DNA of 42,147 bases from Pseudomonas sp. NBRC 111124. GTDB taxonomy: Bacteria; Pseudomonadota; Gammaproteobacteria; Pseudomonadales; Pseudomonadaceae. The stretch's first letter is position 1. The number at the start of each line of letters is the position of its first letter. Where the stretch lies: contig NZ_BCBA01000071.1 of NCBI RefSeq assembly GCF_001320245.1, forward strand, positions 1 to 42,147. The letters run 5' to 3'. The notes under the pieces were generated by a model. It did no database searches. It was not told where the DNA came from and saw only the letters and a program-made list of their open reading frames with translations. Shown piece after piece: positions 8,125-17,000 of this stretch. The translations under genes were made by a program, and so were the position numbers.

Positions 8125-9133
8125 AAGGCAACAAATCTTCGAGGCGGCCATGCAACCGCTGCGGCAGGTTTTCCTGGATCTCGATCAGCGCTCGCTGAAT
8201 CGCGCTCTGGAACCCCTGCACACCCGCCGAGCCGTGGCTCTTGATGACGATGCCCTGCAGGCCGAGAAAGCTGGCCCCATTGTGCCGCGCCGGTGCCAGG
8301 TCGGCCTGCAGGCGTTTGAGCAGCGGCATCGCCACAGCCCCGGCCAGCCGCGACAACGCGCCACCCTTGAAAAGCTTTTCGATACGCTCGCCGATCATGG
8401 TCGCCAGGCCTTCGCTGGACTTGAGCAGGATGTTGCCAACGAAACCGTCACACACCACCACATCCGCCTCGCCGCGGTACAGGCCGTCACCTTCGACGAA
8501 GCCGACATAATTGAGGCCACGGGCGTTCTGCAGCAACGTGGCCGCCAGTTTGACCTGCTGGTTGCCCTTGATGTCCTCGGTACCGATGTTCAACAGCGCC
8601 ACGCGCGGCCGATGAACACCCAAGGCCTGGGCAGCCACAGAGCCCATGACGGCGAACTGGTAGAGGTTTTCGGCACTGCAATCGACGTTGGCGCCAAGAT
8701 CAAGCAGCTGGCAGTAGCCCGCCTGGGTCGGGATCGCCGCAACCATGGCCGGCCGATCGATACCCGGCAGGGTCTTGAGCACGAAACGCGACAGCGCCAT
8801 CAGCGCCCCGGTATTGCCGGCACTGACGCAGGCCTGGGCCTTGCCGTCCCGCACCAGTTCGAGGGCGATACGCATCGACGAGTCCGGCTTGCCACGCAAC
8901 GCCTGGGATGGCCGCTCGTCCATACCGATCACCTCATTGGCGGCGACAATCTGCAGGCGCGCGCGATCCGCAGCCGCAAGGCCGCTGACAAGATCTTCAA
9001 GGAGGGAGGGTTGACCGACGAGGGTCAGGTGCAGCGAGGGGGTAGCCGAAAGGCAGGCAATGCTAGCCTGGACAATGCTGCGGGGACCGAAGTCCCCGCC
9101 CATTGCGTCGATCGCGATGATCTGAGCGGACAA
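8123..9133 (-). CDS. plsX: Phosphate acyltransferase PlsX
   Basis: 336-residue enzyme that makes acyl-phosphate from acyl-ACP, the acyl donor for glycerol-3-phosphate acylation by PlsY. Family hallmarks are the N-terminal IAIDAMGGDFGP, SAGNTGALMA near residue 105, and VVCDGFVGNILLKSSEG. The frame starts at a TTG at 9133, only 3 nt after rpmF. The reading SAQIIAIDAMGGD follows directly, so a rare TTG start with coupling to rpmF is the best reading. No later ATG would keep the GGD motif intact. It lies in the conserved yceD-rpmF-plsX-fab order. Confidence 0.94.
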   Translation of the reverse strand: MSAQIIAIDAMGGDFGPRSIVQASIACLSATPSLHLTLVGQPSLLEDLVSGLAAADRARLQIVAANEVIGMDERPSQALRGKPDSSMRIALELVRDGKAQACVSAGNTGALMALSRFVLKTLPGIDRPAMVAAIPTQAGYCQLLDLGANVDCSAENLYQFAVMGSVAAQALGVHRPRVALLNIGTEDIKGNQQVKLAATLLQNARGLNYVGFVEGDGLYRGEADVVVCDGFVGNILLKSSEGLATMIGERIEKLFKGGALSRLAGAVAMPLLKRLQADLAPARHNGASFLGLQGIVIKSHGSAGVQGFQSAIQRALIEIQENLPQRLHGRLEDLLP

Positions 9134-9136
9134 GGA

Positions 9137-9319
9137 TTACTCGTCAGCGCCCTTGTCGATCACTTTACGACCACGGTATACGCCTTCTGGCGACACGTGG
9201 TGACGCAGGTGCACTTCACCGGTGGTCTTTTCTACCGACAGCGCGTTTTCCGACAGGGCGTCGTGCGAACGGCGCATGTCACGGGCAGAGCGGGATTTTT
9301 TGTTCTGCTGAACAGCCAT
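9137..9319 (-). CDS. rpmF: 50S ribosomal protein L32
   Basis: 60-residue basic ribosomal protein L32. The N-terminus [22 protein letters not shown] is characteristic, and the [19 protein letters not shown] region matches the proteobacterial form that lacks the zinc cysteines. The ATG at 9319 is 13 nt after the yceD stop. It is co-transcribed with yceD and plsX, linking ribosome and lipid synthesis as in other gammaproteobacteria. Confidence 0.97.
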
Positions 9320-9332
9320 AATTGATTAACTC

Positions 9333-9860
9333 CTAAACGTTTGGGTCACGCTTTAACTGCGCCAAAACACTGAACGGGTTGGACCGCGATACCTCGTCCT
9401 TGCTCGATTCGGGCTCGTCTGCGCCCGCCGGCTGCTGGCAATCTTCCGGATGATGAGCAGGCACGATGGGCAAGGCGAGCAGCAGCTCCTCCTCGACCAA
9501 GGCCTGCAGATCCAATGGATCTTCGCCCAGTTCCAGCACGTCATAGCCTTTCGGCAACGACTGGGTATTCGCACCCTCCTTTACCACAGCGTAAGTACAT
9601 TCGCTGTGGATCGGCAGGGTGACCAGCTCAAGACAACGCTGGCAAACCATTTTGACTTCGACGTCCAGCTCGCTGTGGATAACCACCACGTGCTGCTCAT
9701 CTCGTTCAAAATCGAACTTCGCCTGCACCGTACCGACATTGTCGGAAAGCGGGTCGCAGAGTCTTTCCAAATCAGCGAGTTGCAGCGTACCAGTGATGGA
9801 TACGCCTCGGTCGGCTAATTTGCGCGGGTCAACGTGAGGTGGAATCGGGTCATTCAACAT
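9333..9860 (-). CDS. yceD: YceD / DUF177 family protein
   Basis: 175-residue DUF177 protein, first gene of the minus-strand run. The family is linked to 23S rRNA accumulation, and its position directly before rpmF is conserved. Visible marks are a CQRC pair near residue 74 and a second cysteine in HHPEDC near 142, possibly metal-binding, plus an acidic C-terminal half. The ATG at 9860 starts MLNDPIPPHVDP. It is divergent from maf, with 96 nt between the two starts, which must hold both promoters. Confidence 0.9.
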   Translation of the reverse strand: MLNDPIPPHVDPRKLADRGVSITGTLQLADLERLCDPLSDNVGTVQAKFDFERDEQHVVVIHSELDVEVKMVCQRCLELVTLPIHSECTYAVVKEGANTQSLPKGYDVLELGEDPLDLQALVEEELLLALPIVPAHHPEDCQQPAGADEPESSKDEVSRSNPFSVLAQLKRDPNV

Positions 9861-9956
9861 AGGCGCAGCATTCTAGGGATGCCCCCCGCCTCTGTCAAAG
9901 GAAATTCAGCGGCATCTCGCATGTTAGAATCAGGTTCAACTGACCAGGAGTCTATC

Positions 9957-10535
9957 ATGCTGCCTCTGTTGCTGGCTTCCAGCTCTGCCTACCGGCGCGA
10001 ACTGCTCGCACGCCTGCGCCTGCCTTTCACCTGGGCAAGCCCCGATCTAGACGAGCGGCGCCTGGCTGACGAGCCCGCCGTGGAACTGGTAAGGCGCCTG
10101 GCCCAGCAAAAAGCCGAGGCACTTGCCGGCAGCCACCCGCAGCACCTGATCATCGGCTCCGACCAGGTAGCAGTGCTCGGCGAGCAGATCCTTGGCAAGC
10201 CACACACCTTCGAGCGCGCCTGCGAACAATTACTGGAAGCCAGCGGCCAGCAAGTGACCTTCCTGACCGGGCTAGCGCTACTCAATACAGCTACCGGGCT
10301 ATGCCAGGTCGATTGCGTGCCATTTACGGTCACGATGCGCGAACTGGACCGGGAGCGCGTGGAGCGGTATGTGGCGGCGGAACAGCCACTGGATTGCGCA
10401 GGCAGCTTCAAGGCGGAGGGATTGGGCGTGAGCCTGTTTCAGAGCACCCATGGGTGCGACGCGACCAGCCTGATCGGGCTGCCGTTGATTCGGCTGGTAG
10501 ATATGCTGACTCGGGAAGGCGTAGTAATACCTTGA
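9957..10535 (+). CDS. maf: Maf-family nucleotide pyrophosphatase (YceF-like)
   Basis: 192-residue Maf protein, of the YceF type that hydrolyses m7GTP and related modified nucleotides. It has LLASSSAYRRELL at the N-terminus, the SDQV motif (IIGSDQVAVL), GKP, and DCAGSFKAEGLG, all matching E. coli YceF closely. I chose the ATG at 9957, preceded by AGGAG 8 nt upstream. The open frame extends back to 9834, but those residues overlap yceD. Its place divergent to yceD-rpmF is the E. coli arrangement. It converges with sppA. Confidence 0.93.
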   Translation: MLPLLLASSSAYRRELLARLRLPFTWASPDLDERRLADEPAVELVRRLAQQKAEALAGSHPQHLIIGSDQVAVLGEQILGKPHTFERACEQLLEASGQQVTFLTGLALLNTATGLCQVDCVPFTVTMRELDRERVERYVAAEQPLDCAGSFKAEGLGVSLFQSTHGCDATSLIGLPLIRLVDMLTREGVVIP

Positions 10536-10570
10536 GATTTTTGGGGGCGCTTTGCGCCCCAGGCAATCTC
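10534..10570. other. Hairpin between convergent maf and sppA
   Basis: A two-part stem, GAGATT/AATCTC outside (10534-10539, 10565-10570) and GGGGCGC/GCGCCCC inside (10544-10550, 10554-10560) with a TTT loop, fills the 38-nt gap between convergent stops. Neither strand has a T-run after the stem. It is terminator-shaped but not a standard intrinsic terminator. Confidence 0.5.
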
Positions 10571-10573
10571 GAA

Positions 10574-11608
10574 TCAGCGCAACTGCGGCCCCTGGAACCC
10601 CATCCACATGGCCAGATGCTCAGCCACGCTCGCACCAATACGCTTGGAGAAGCGATCGAACGGCGACTCCTGCACGGTGTAATCGACCAGATCCTTCTCA
10701 CCGACAATTTCACGCGCCACATAGCTGGCACTGCCCAGCCCATCCACCAGCCCCAGCGCCTTGGCCTGCTCACCCGACCAGACCAGGCCGCTGAACAGCT
10801 CCGGATGCTCCTTGTCCTTCAGGCGCTCTCCTCGCCCCTGCTTGACCATGGCAATGAACTGCTGATGAGTGGTATTCAGCACACCCTGCCAGAACGCGCG
10901 CTCGTCAGGCTTTTCTGGCGAGAAGGGATCAAGGAAGGCCTTGTGCTCACCGGCGGTGTAGGTACGGCGCTCGACGCCCAGCTTCTCCATTGAACCCACG
11001 AAGCCGTAACCGGCCGCCGTCACGCCAATGGACCCGACCAGGCTAGCCTTGTCGGCATAGATCTCATCCGCCGCACTGGCAATGTAGTAGGCACCCGAGG
11101 CGCCCAGATCAGTGATGACCGCATACAGCTTGATATCCGGGTGCTCGCCCCGCAGACGACGGATCTCGTCATACACGTAGCCCGCCTGCACAGGGCTGCC
11201 ACCCGGGCTGTTGATGCGCATGACCACCGCTTTGGTCTTGGGGTCTTTGAACGCATCGCGCAGGCTCTTGACCAGATTATCGGCGCTGGCGGCCTCCTGA
11301 TCGGCGATCACCCCGCGCACCTCGATCAGGGCCGTGTGATTGCCACTGCGCGTGGCCGCCTTGTCCATGTCCATCAGGGGCGTGAACAACACAAAAATGC
11401 CGAACAGGTAGACGAAGGTCAGCAGCTTGAAGAAGATCCCCCAACGACGGGCCCGACGCTGCTCCTGAACCCCGGCCAGCAGGGTCTTTTCCAGTAGCTT
11501 CCAGCTTTTCTGCTCGACACGAACCTCTTCGTTATGCGCTTCACGCGCTTCACGAGCGAGGCGCTCCTCTTCGGTCTCGTTAACCGGCGCTTTCCACTCG
11601 TCAGCCAT
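10574..11608 (-). CDS. sppA: Signal peptide peptidase SppA (S49 family)
   Basis: 344-residue membrane-bound serine protease of family S49 that degrades leftover signal peptides. A long charged N-terminal coiled segment precedes one transmembrane helix at about residues 58-78, then the protease domain. Using numbering from the open-frame GTG at 11614, the nucleophile is Ser173 in GASGAYYIAS and the general base is Lys225 in GEHKAF. The 52-residue spacing matches the Ser-Lys dyad of Bacillus SppA. The ATG at 11608 is preferred because AGGTGAG lies just upstream. It follows the HAD gene, whose TGA is inside that ribosome site. Confidence 0.92.
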   Translation of the reverse strand: MADEWKAPVNETEEERLAREAREAHNEEVRVEQKSWKLLEKTLLAGVQEQRRARRWGIFFKLLTFVYLFGIFVLFTPLMDMDKAATRSGNHTALIEVRGVIADQEAASADNLVKSLRDAFKDPKTKAVVMRINSPGGSPVQAGYVYDEIRRLRGEHPDIKLYAVITDLGASGAYYIASAADEIYADKASLVGSIGVTAAGYGFVGSMEKLGVERRTYTAGEHKAFLDPFSPEKPDERAFWQGVLNTTHQQFIAMVKQGRGERLKDKEHPELFSGLVWSGEQAKALGLVDGLGSASYVAREIVGEKDLVDYTVQESPFDRFSKRIGASVAEHLAMWMGFQGPQLR

Positions 11609-11610
11609 GC

Positions 11611-12291
11611 TCACCTACCTTGGAATTGGACTTGCCTGGAACCGGCCAGCCACTCGCGCAGCTGGGAAAAATGATCGATGCACACCTGCGGACCAAACTC
11701 GGCCAGCGCCTGCAGCGACATGGCGCCATAGCCCACTGCCACCGAGTGCATGCCAGCGTTGCTGGCCATCTGCAGGTCGAATGCCGAATCTCCGACCATC
11801 AGCGCCCGCGCGGGTTCGACGCGGCAATGCCCGAGGATTTCTTCGAGCATCAACGGGTGCGGCTTGCCTCGGGTTTCGTCGGCGGCACGGGTGATGTCGA
11901 AGAACTGCTCCCAGCCATTGGCCTTGAGCACGCGATCCAGCCCGCGGCGCGCCTTGCCGGTCGCCACCGCCAGGCGGTAGCCCTCGGCACGGAAGGCATC
12001 CAGCGACTCGACCACACCCTCGAACAGCGGCGAAGGCTGCTGATCCAGGGCCATATAGATGTCGGCGTAATGCTGGCGGAAGGTTTCGACCTGCAGCGGG
12101 TCAAGGTGTGGATACAGCGTCGAGATGGCTTCACCCAGCGCCAGGCCGATGATGCCCTTGACGGCATCCTCGGGGCTGGGCGCCTCGCCGGCACGTTCGG
12201 CCGCAGCATTCATTGCTTCGACGATCCGGCCAATGGAGTCGGCCAGGGTGCCATCCCAATCGAAAATCAGTAGCTCATAGTCACGACGCAC
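11611..12291 (-). CDS. HAD-family phosphatase (phosphoglycolate-phosphatase-like)
   Basis: 226-residue haloacid dehalogenase-superfamily hydrolase, subfamily IA. Motif I is FDWDGTLADS (nucleophile Asp11, acid Asp13), motif II is AVATGKA, motif III lysine is in RGKPHP and motif IV is MVGDSAFDLQMA. The helical cap lies between motifs I and II. The substrate cannot be read from the sequence; phosphoglycolate or another sugar phosphate is likely. The GTG at 12291 overlaps the end of rluC by 11 nt. The longer frame to 12357 only reads through rluC. Confidence 0.9.
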   Translation of the reverse strand: MRRDYELLIFDWDGTLADSIGRIVEAMNAAAERAGEAPSPEDAVKGIIGLALGEAISTLYPHLDPLQVETFRQHYADIYMALDQQPSPLFEGVVESLDAFRAEGYRLAVATGKARRGLDRVLKANGWEQFFDITRAADETRGKPHPLMLEEILGHCRVEPARALMVGDSAFDLQMASNAGMHSVAVGYGAMSLQALAEFGPQVCIDHFSQLREWLAGSRQVQFQGR

Positions 12292-13237
12292 TGAGTCGCT
12301 CCACGGTTTTCGCCCAGACTTCATCCACAGGCGCCTCAAGCTTGAGTTCGCCACCATCCGGCAGCGGCACGGTCAGGGCATAGGCATGCAGGAACAGACG
12401 CTTGCCCCCTAGCTCGCGAATCTCCCGGCTGAAATCTTCGTCACCGTACTTGGTATCACCGGCGATCATGTGCCCGGCATGCAGGGTATGCACACGAATC
12501 TGGTGAGTGCGGCCGGTGATCGGGCGCGCCTCGACAATGGTGGCAAACTCGCCGAAGCGGCGCAGCACGCGGAACAGGGTCAGCGCCTCCTTGCCTTCGT
12601 CGTTGACTTCGACCATGCGCTCGCCGGAGCGCAGGTTGCTCTTGAGCAGCGGCGCATTGACTTGCTTCTTGGCGGTCGGCCAGTGACCACGCACCAGCGC
12701 CATGTAGCGCTTGTCGACACCATCACCGCGCAAGGCGGCGTGCAGGTGGCGCAGCATGCTGCGCTTCTTGGCGATCATCAGCAGGCCTGACGTGTCGCGG
12801 TCCAGGCGGTGCACCAGCTCCAGCTCCTTGGCATCCGGCCGTAGCTGGCGCAGCGCCTCGATCACACCAAAGCTCAGGCCACTGCCACCATGCACGGCGA
12901 TGCCGGCCGGCTTGTTCATCACGATCAGCGCCTTGTCTTCGTAGACGATGGCCGCCTCCAGGCGCTGCAGCAGCCCTTGGGCCACGGGAGCCGGCGCGTC
13001 ACGCTCAGGCAAACGGACAGGCGGCACGCGCACGATATCGCCGGCCTGGATCTTGTACTCGGGTTTGACCCGGCCCTTGTTGACCCGCACCTCACCCTTG
13101 CGCAGGATGCGGTAGACCAAGGTCTTGGGCACGCCCTTGAGCGCTGTAATGAGGAAATTATCGATGCGTTGGCCGGCAAGTTCCGGCGCGACTTCGATCA
13201 GCTGAACGCCGGAAGTCGGGGGGGTATTGGTCGTCAT
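12281..13237 (-). CDS. rluC: 23S rRNA pseudouridine synthase RluC
   Basis: 318-residue synthase that makes pseudouridine in 23S rRNA (positions 955, 2504 and 2580 for E. coli RluC). An S4 RNA-binding domain (QRIDNFLITALKGVPKTLVY, RILRKGEVRVN) is followed by the RluA-type catalytic domain, with the aspartate in HRLDRDTSGLL and the RPITGRTHQIRVH motif. I chose the ATG at 13237 (MTTNTPPTSG); the one at 13249 adds four residues, and neither has a clear ribosome site. It lies upstream of the HAD and sppA genes and divergent from rne, whose promoter lies within 60 nt of this start. Confidence 0.93.
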   Translation of the reverse strand: MTTNTPPTSGVQLIEVAPELAGQRIDNFLITALKGVPKTLVYRILRKGEVRVNKGRVKPEYKIQAGDIVRVPPVRLPERDAPAPVAQGLLQRLEAAIVYEDKALIVMNKPAGIAVHGGSGLSFGVIEALRQLRPDAKELELVHRLDRDTSGLLMIAKKRSMLRHLHAALRGDGVDKRYMALVRGHWPTAKKQVNAPLLKSNLRSGERMVEVNDEGKEALTLFRVLRRFGEFATIVEARPITGRTHQIRVHTLHAGHMIAGDTKYGDEDFSREIRELGGKRLFLHAYALTVPLPDGGELKLEAPVDEVWAKTVERLSAS

Positions 13238-13266
13238 GGCGGGAATCATAACAATTATTTATGGAA

Positions 13267-13295
13267 TTGAAGCACTTAATCATTACTGCTATAGT
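13267..13295 (+). promoter_or_regulatory. Sigma70-type promoter of rne
   Basis: TTGAAG (13267-13272), 17 nt, then TATAGT (13290-13295) match the -35/-10 consensus at 4 and 5 of 6 positions with ideal spacing. It points at rne, with a predicted start near 13302, which places about 740 nt of leader before the rne ATG. It lies within 60 nt of the divergent rluC start. It is the best promoter seen in the window. Confidence 0.7.
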
Positions 13296-13301
13296 CGCGA
13301 A

Positions 13302-14038
13302 CGCCGCCAAAAGCGGCAGGCCAGTGAAACCAGGCCCTGGGCCGGTTCCTGACCTACGCAGTTCTCCAGGACGCGAGGCCGTCCTACGGGGTTTTCGCCA
13401 GTTTACCGAATTGCCTGGAATCGCCACCAGCGCTGTGTAGAGAAGACCGAAAAAAAACGACAAGTGTGGTTTTTCACCTGCTTCCCGATTCTTTTCGCTG
13501 CACCTCTGCCCGCCCCCGTCGCTTCCACGCAACGCAAGGCGAATGCTTCGGAAATACCTGCCTTGGATATGTAATGGCGTCAGCTTCCCGTTCGAAGCTG
13601 GCGAAAAATGCAACCCGTTGCGGATTCAGCGCGCGGCAGCACCCGAATTATCAGGGATACGTGCAGGGTGGAGATGCACAGCCCTCGGACCGTGTAGCAC
13701 CGCGTCCGGCCACCGGCCCACTGAATGGCCGGCGAGCGGATAAGGTCCTGAACAGATGCCTCCGGGCGTCCACGGCTGACGGTTGATTCCTCCTCCTGAC
13801 TGAGTGCACGAGGCCCGCTTGGTTGATTCGGATACCCATTCGAAGCCACCGGGGCCTGGTAGGCACCGCAGCAAACAGGACGCGTCGTCGCGACAACGGC
13901 AGGCTGGGCAACCGGCTGGTGCCGAACGTTGCTCGACACGGGGGTGGCCCGGCCACCCTTTGCGCACCTTGGCACCGACCATGAGAAGTCGTGTGTGCCG
14001 AACGCCGTTTCCGGCAGCCCGGAAACCGACGGTACAAC
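13302..14038 (+). promoter_or_regulatory. Long structured 5' leader of rne
   Basis: About 740 nt between the predicted rne transcription start and the rne ATG contain no convincing gene. Short hairpins are visible: GCCGC/GCGGC at the very 5' end (13303-13317), AGGACG/CGTCCT (13368-13385), a 10-bp stem at 13578-13603 (CAGCTTC core) followed by AAAAATG, CCGGCC/GGCCGG at about 13710-13730, and GGGTGGC/GCCACCC (13942-13958). E. coli rne has a 361-nt leader through which RNase E controls its own mRNA decay. The same role is inferred here, by position only. No similarity to the enterobacterial rne5 element could be judged by eye. Confidence 0.65.
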
Positions 14039-17000
14039 ATGAAAAGAATGCTGATTAACGCAACTCAACCCGAAGAGTTGCGTGTAGCCCTGGTGGACGG
14101 CCAACGTCTGTACGACCTGGACATCGAGTCCGGCGCGCGCGAGCAGAAAAAGGCCAACATCTACAAAGGCAAGATCACCCGGATCGAGCCCAGCCTCGAA
14201 GCCGCCTTCGTCGACTTCGGCTCCGAACGTCACGGCTTCCTGCCGCTGAAGGAAATCTCCCGCGAATACTTCAAGAAGTCCCCTGAAGGCCGGGTCAACA
14301 TCAAGGAAGTCCTGAGCGAAGGCCAGGAAGTCATCGTCCAGGTCGAGAAGGAAGAGCGCGGCAACAAAGGCGCTGCCCTGACCACCTTCATCAGCCTGGC
14401 TGGCCGCTACCTGGTGCTGATGCCCAACAACCCGCGTGCCGGTGGTATCTCGCGCCGCATCGAAGGCGAAGAGCGCAACGAACTGCGTGAAGCCCTGAAC
14501 GGCCTGACCGTGCCGGGTGACATGGGCCTGATCGTGCGCACTGCAGGCCTGGGCCGCAGCAGCGAAGAAATGCAGTGGGACCTCGACTACCTGCTGCAGC
14601 TGTGGACCGCCATCAAGGAAGCGTCCCAGGACCGCGTTGCGCCTTTCCTGATCTACCAGGAAAGCAACGTCATCATCCGCGCCATCCGTGACTACCTGCG
14701 CCAGGACATCGGCGAAGTGCTGATCGACAGCATCGATGCCCAGGAAGAAGCCCTGACCTTCATCCGCCAGGTGATGCCGCAGTACGCCAGCAAGGTCAAG
14801 CTGTACGAAGACAGCGTACCGCTGTTCAACCGCTTCCAGATCGAAAGCCAGATCGAGACCGCCTTCCAGCGCGTCGTCGACCTGCCGTCCGGCGGCTCGA
14901 TCGTGATCGACCCGACCGAGGCCCTGGTCTCCATCGACATCAACTCGGCGCGCGCCACCAAGGGCAGCGACATCGAGGAAACCGCCCTGCAGACCAACCT
15001 GGAAGCGGCCGAGGAAATCGCCCGCCAGCTGCGCCTGCGTGACATCGGCGGCCTGATCGTCATCGACTTCATCGACATGACCCCGGCGAAGAACCAGCGC
15101 GCTGTAGAAGAGCGCGTGCGTGAATGCCTGGAAGCCGACCGCGCCCGCGTACAGGTTGGCCGCATCTCGCGCTTCGGCCTGCTGGAAATGTCCCGTCAGC
15201 GCCTGCGCCCTTCGCTCGGCGAAAGCAGCGGCATCGTCTGCCCACGCTGCTCCGGCACCGGCATCATCCGTGATGTCGAATCGCTGTCGCTGGCCATCCT
15301 GCGCCTGATCGAAGAAGAAGCCCTGAAAGACCGCACTGCCGAGGTACGCGCCCAGGTGCCAATCCCGGTTGCAGCCTTCTTGCTCAACGAGAAGCGCAAC
15401 TCGATCACCAAGATCGAACTGCGCACGCGCGCGCGCATCATCATTCTGCCGAACGACCACCTGGAAACCCCGCACTTCGAAGTCCAGCGCCTGCGCGACG
15501 ACAACCCGGAAGTGCTGAACAACCAGTCCAGCTACGAAATCGCCGCCTCCGAAACCGAAGAAGCGCCGCAGCCGACCGCCACTCGCACCCTGGTTCGCCA
15601 GGAAGCCGCAGTGAAGACCGCCCCGGCCCGCGCCAACGCCCCGGTACCAAGCGCCGCCGAAGAGCAGCCGCAACCTGCCGCACCGGTCGCCCCGGCGCCG
15701 AGCGCACCTGAGCCAAGCCTGTTCAAGGGCCTGGTGAAGTCGCTGGTCAGTCTGTTCGCCGGCAAGGAAGAACCTGCCGCCGCACCGGTCGTCGCCGCCG
15801 CCGAGAAGCCGGCTGCCGAGCGCAGCGCGCGCAACGAGGAGCGCCGCAACGGCCGCCAGCAGAGCCGCAACCGCAACGGCCGCCGCGATGAAGAACGCAA
15901 GCCGCGCGAAGAGCGTGCCGAGCGCGCCCCGCGCGAAGAGCGTCAACCACGCGAAGATCGCGCACCTCGTGAGGAGCGTGCGCCACGTGAAGAACGCGCA
16001 CCTCGCGAAGAGCGCGCTCCACGTGAAGAGCGTGCACCGCGCCAGCCACGCGAAGACCGCCGCGGCAACCGTGGTGAAGAACGCGTACGTGAACTGCGTG
16101 AGCCACTGGATGCCACCCCACCTGTCGAACGCGAAGAGCGCCAGCCACGTGAAGAACGCGTAGCCCGTGAAGAGCGTGCTCCACGTGAAGAGCGTGCTCC
16201 TCGCGAAGAACGCGCCCCACGTGAAGAACGTGCACCTCGCGAAGAGCGTGCACCTCGCGAAGAACGCGCCCCACGTGAAGAACGCGCACCTCGCGAGGAA
16301 CGTGCTCCGCGTGAAGAACGCGCACCTCGCGAAGAGCGTCAGCCTCGCCCACCGCGCGAAGAGCGTCAGCCACGTCCAGCCGAACACGCTACTGAACAGG
16401 CTGCCGAGCTCGCCGAAGAGCAACTGCCGAACGAAGAGCTGCTGCAGGACGAGCAGGAAGGCAACGATGACGAGCGTCCGCGTCGTCGCTCCCGTGGCCA
16501 GCGTCGCCGCAGCAACCGTCGCGAGCGTCAGCGCAATGCCAATGGCGAGCTGATCGAAGGTGACGAAGAAGGCAGCGAAAAGCAGCCGCAGCAGCACCAG
16601 GCCACCGAGCTGGGCGCCGAACTGGCTGCCGGCCTGGCCGTCACTGCCGCCGTCGCCAGCAGCCACATCAGCGCCAATGCCGAAGCTGAAGCCAACCAGC
16701 AGGCCGAACGCGCCAGCGCCGAAGCCGTCACCACTGAAAACAGCGAAGTCGCCCAGCCGACCGAACAGGTTGAAGTGGTCGCTCAAGCCGAAGAAGCTGT
16801 CATCGCCCCAGTGGTCGAACAGCCTGTCAGCGAACCGGTCGCCGCGGTCGAAGCCAGCATCGAGCCAGTGGTCGAAGTTGCACCGCAGCCAGTGGTTGAA
16901 GAGGCCCCTGCCGTCGCGCCGGTCGTGATTGCCGAAGCCCCGGTCGAGGCACCTGCTGTCGAAGCCGAAGCGGTCCAAGCCCCAGTGGTCGAGGGCGGTG

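Noticed and set aside
8060..9325. A 421-codon plus-strand open frame opposite plsX and rpmF
   Set aside because: Shadow of plsX and rpmF, with no protein-like motifs.
15901..16372. Regular short repeats as a CRISPR array
   Set aside because: Units are contiguous 18-bp codon repeats in frame inside rne, without spacers, and no cas gene is present.
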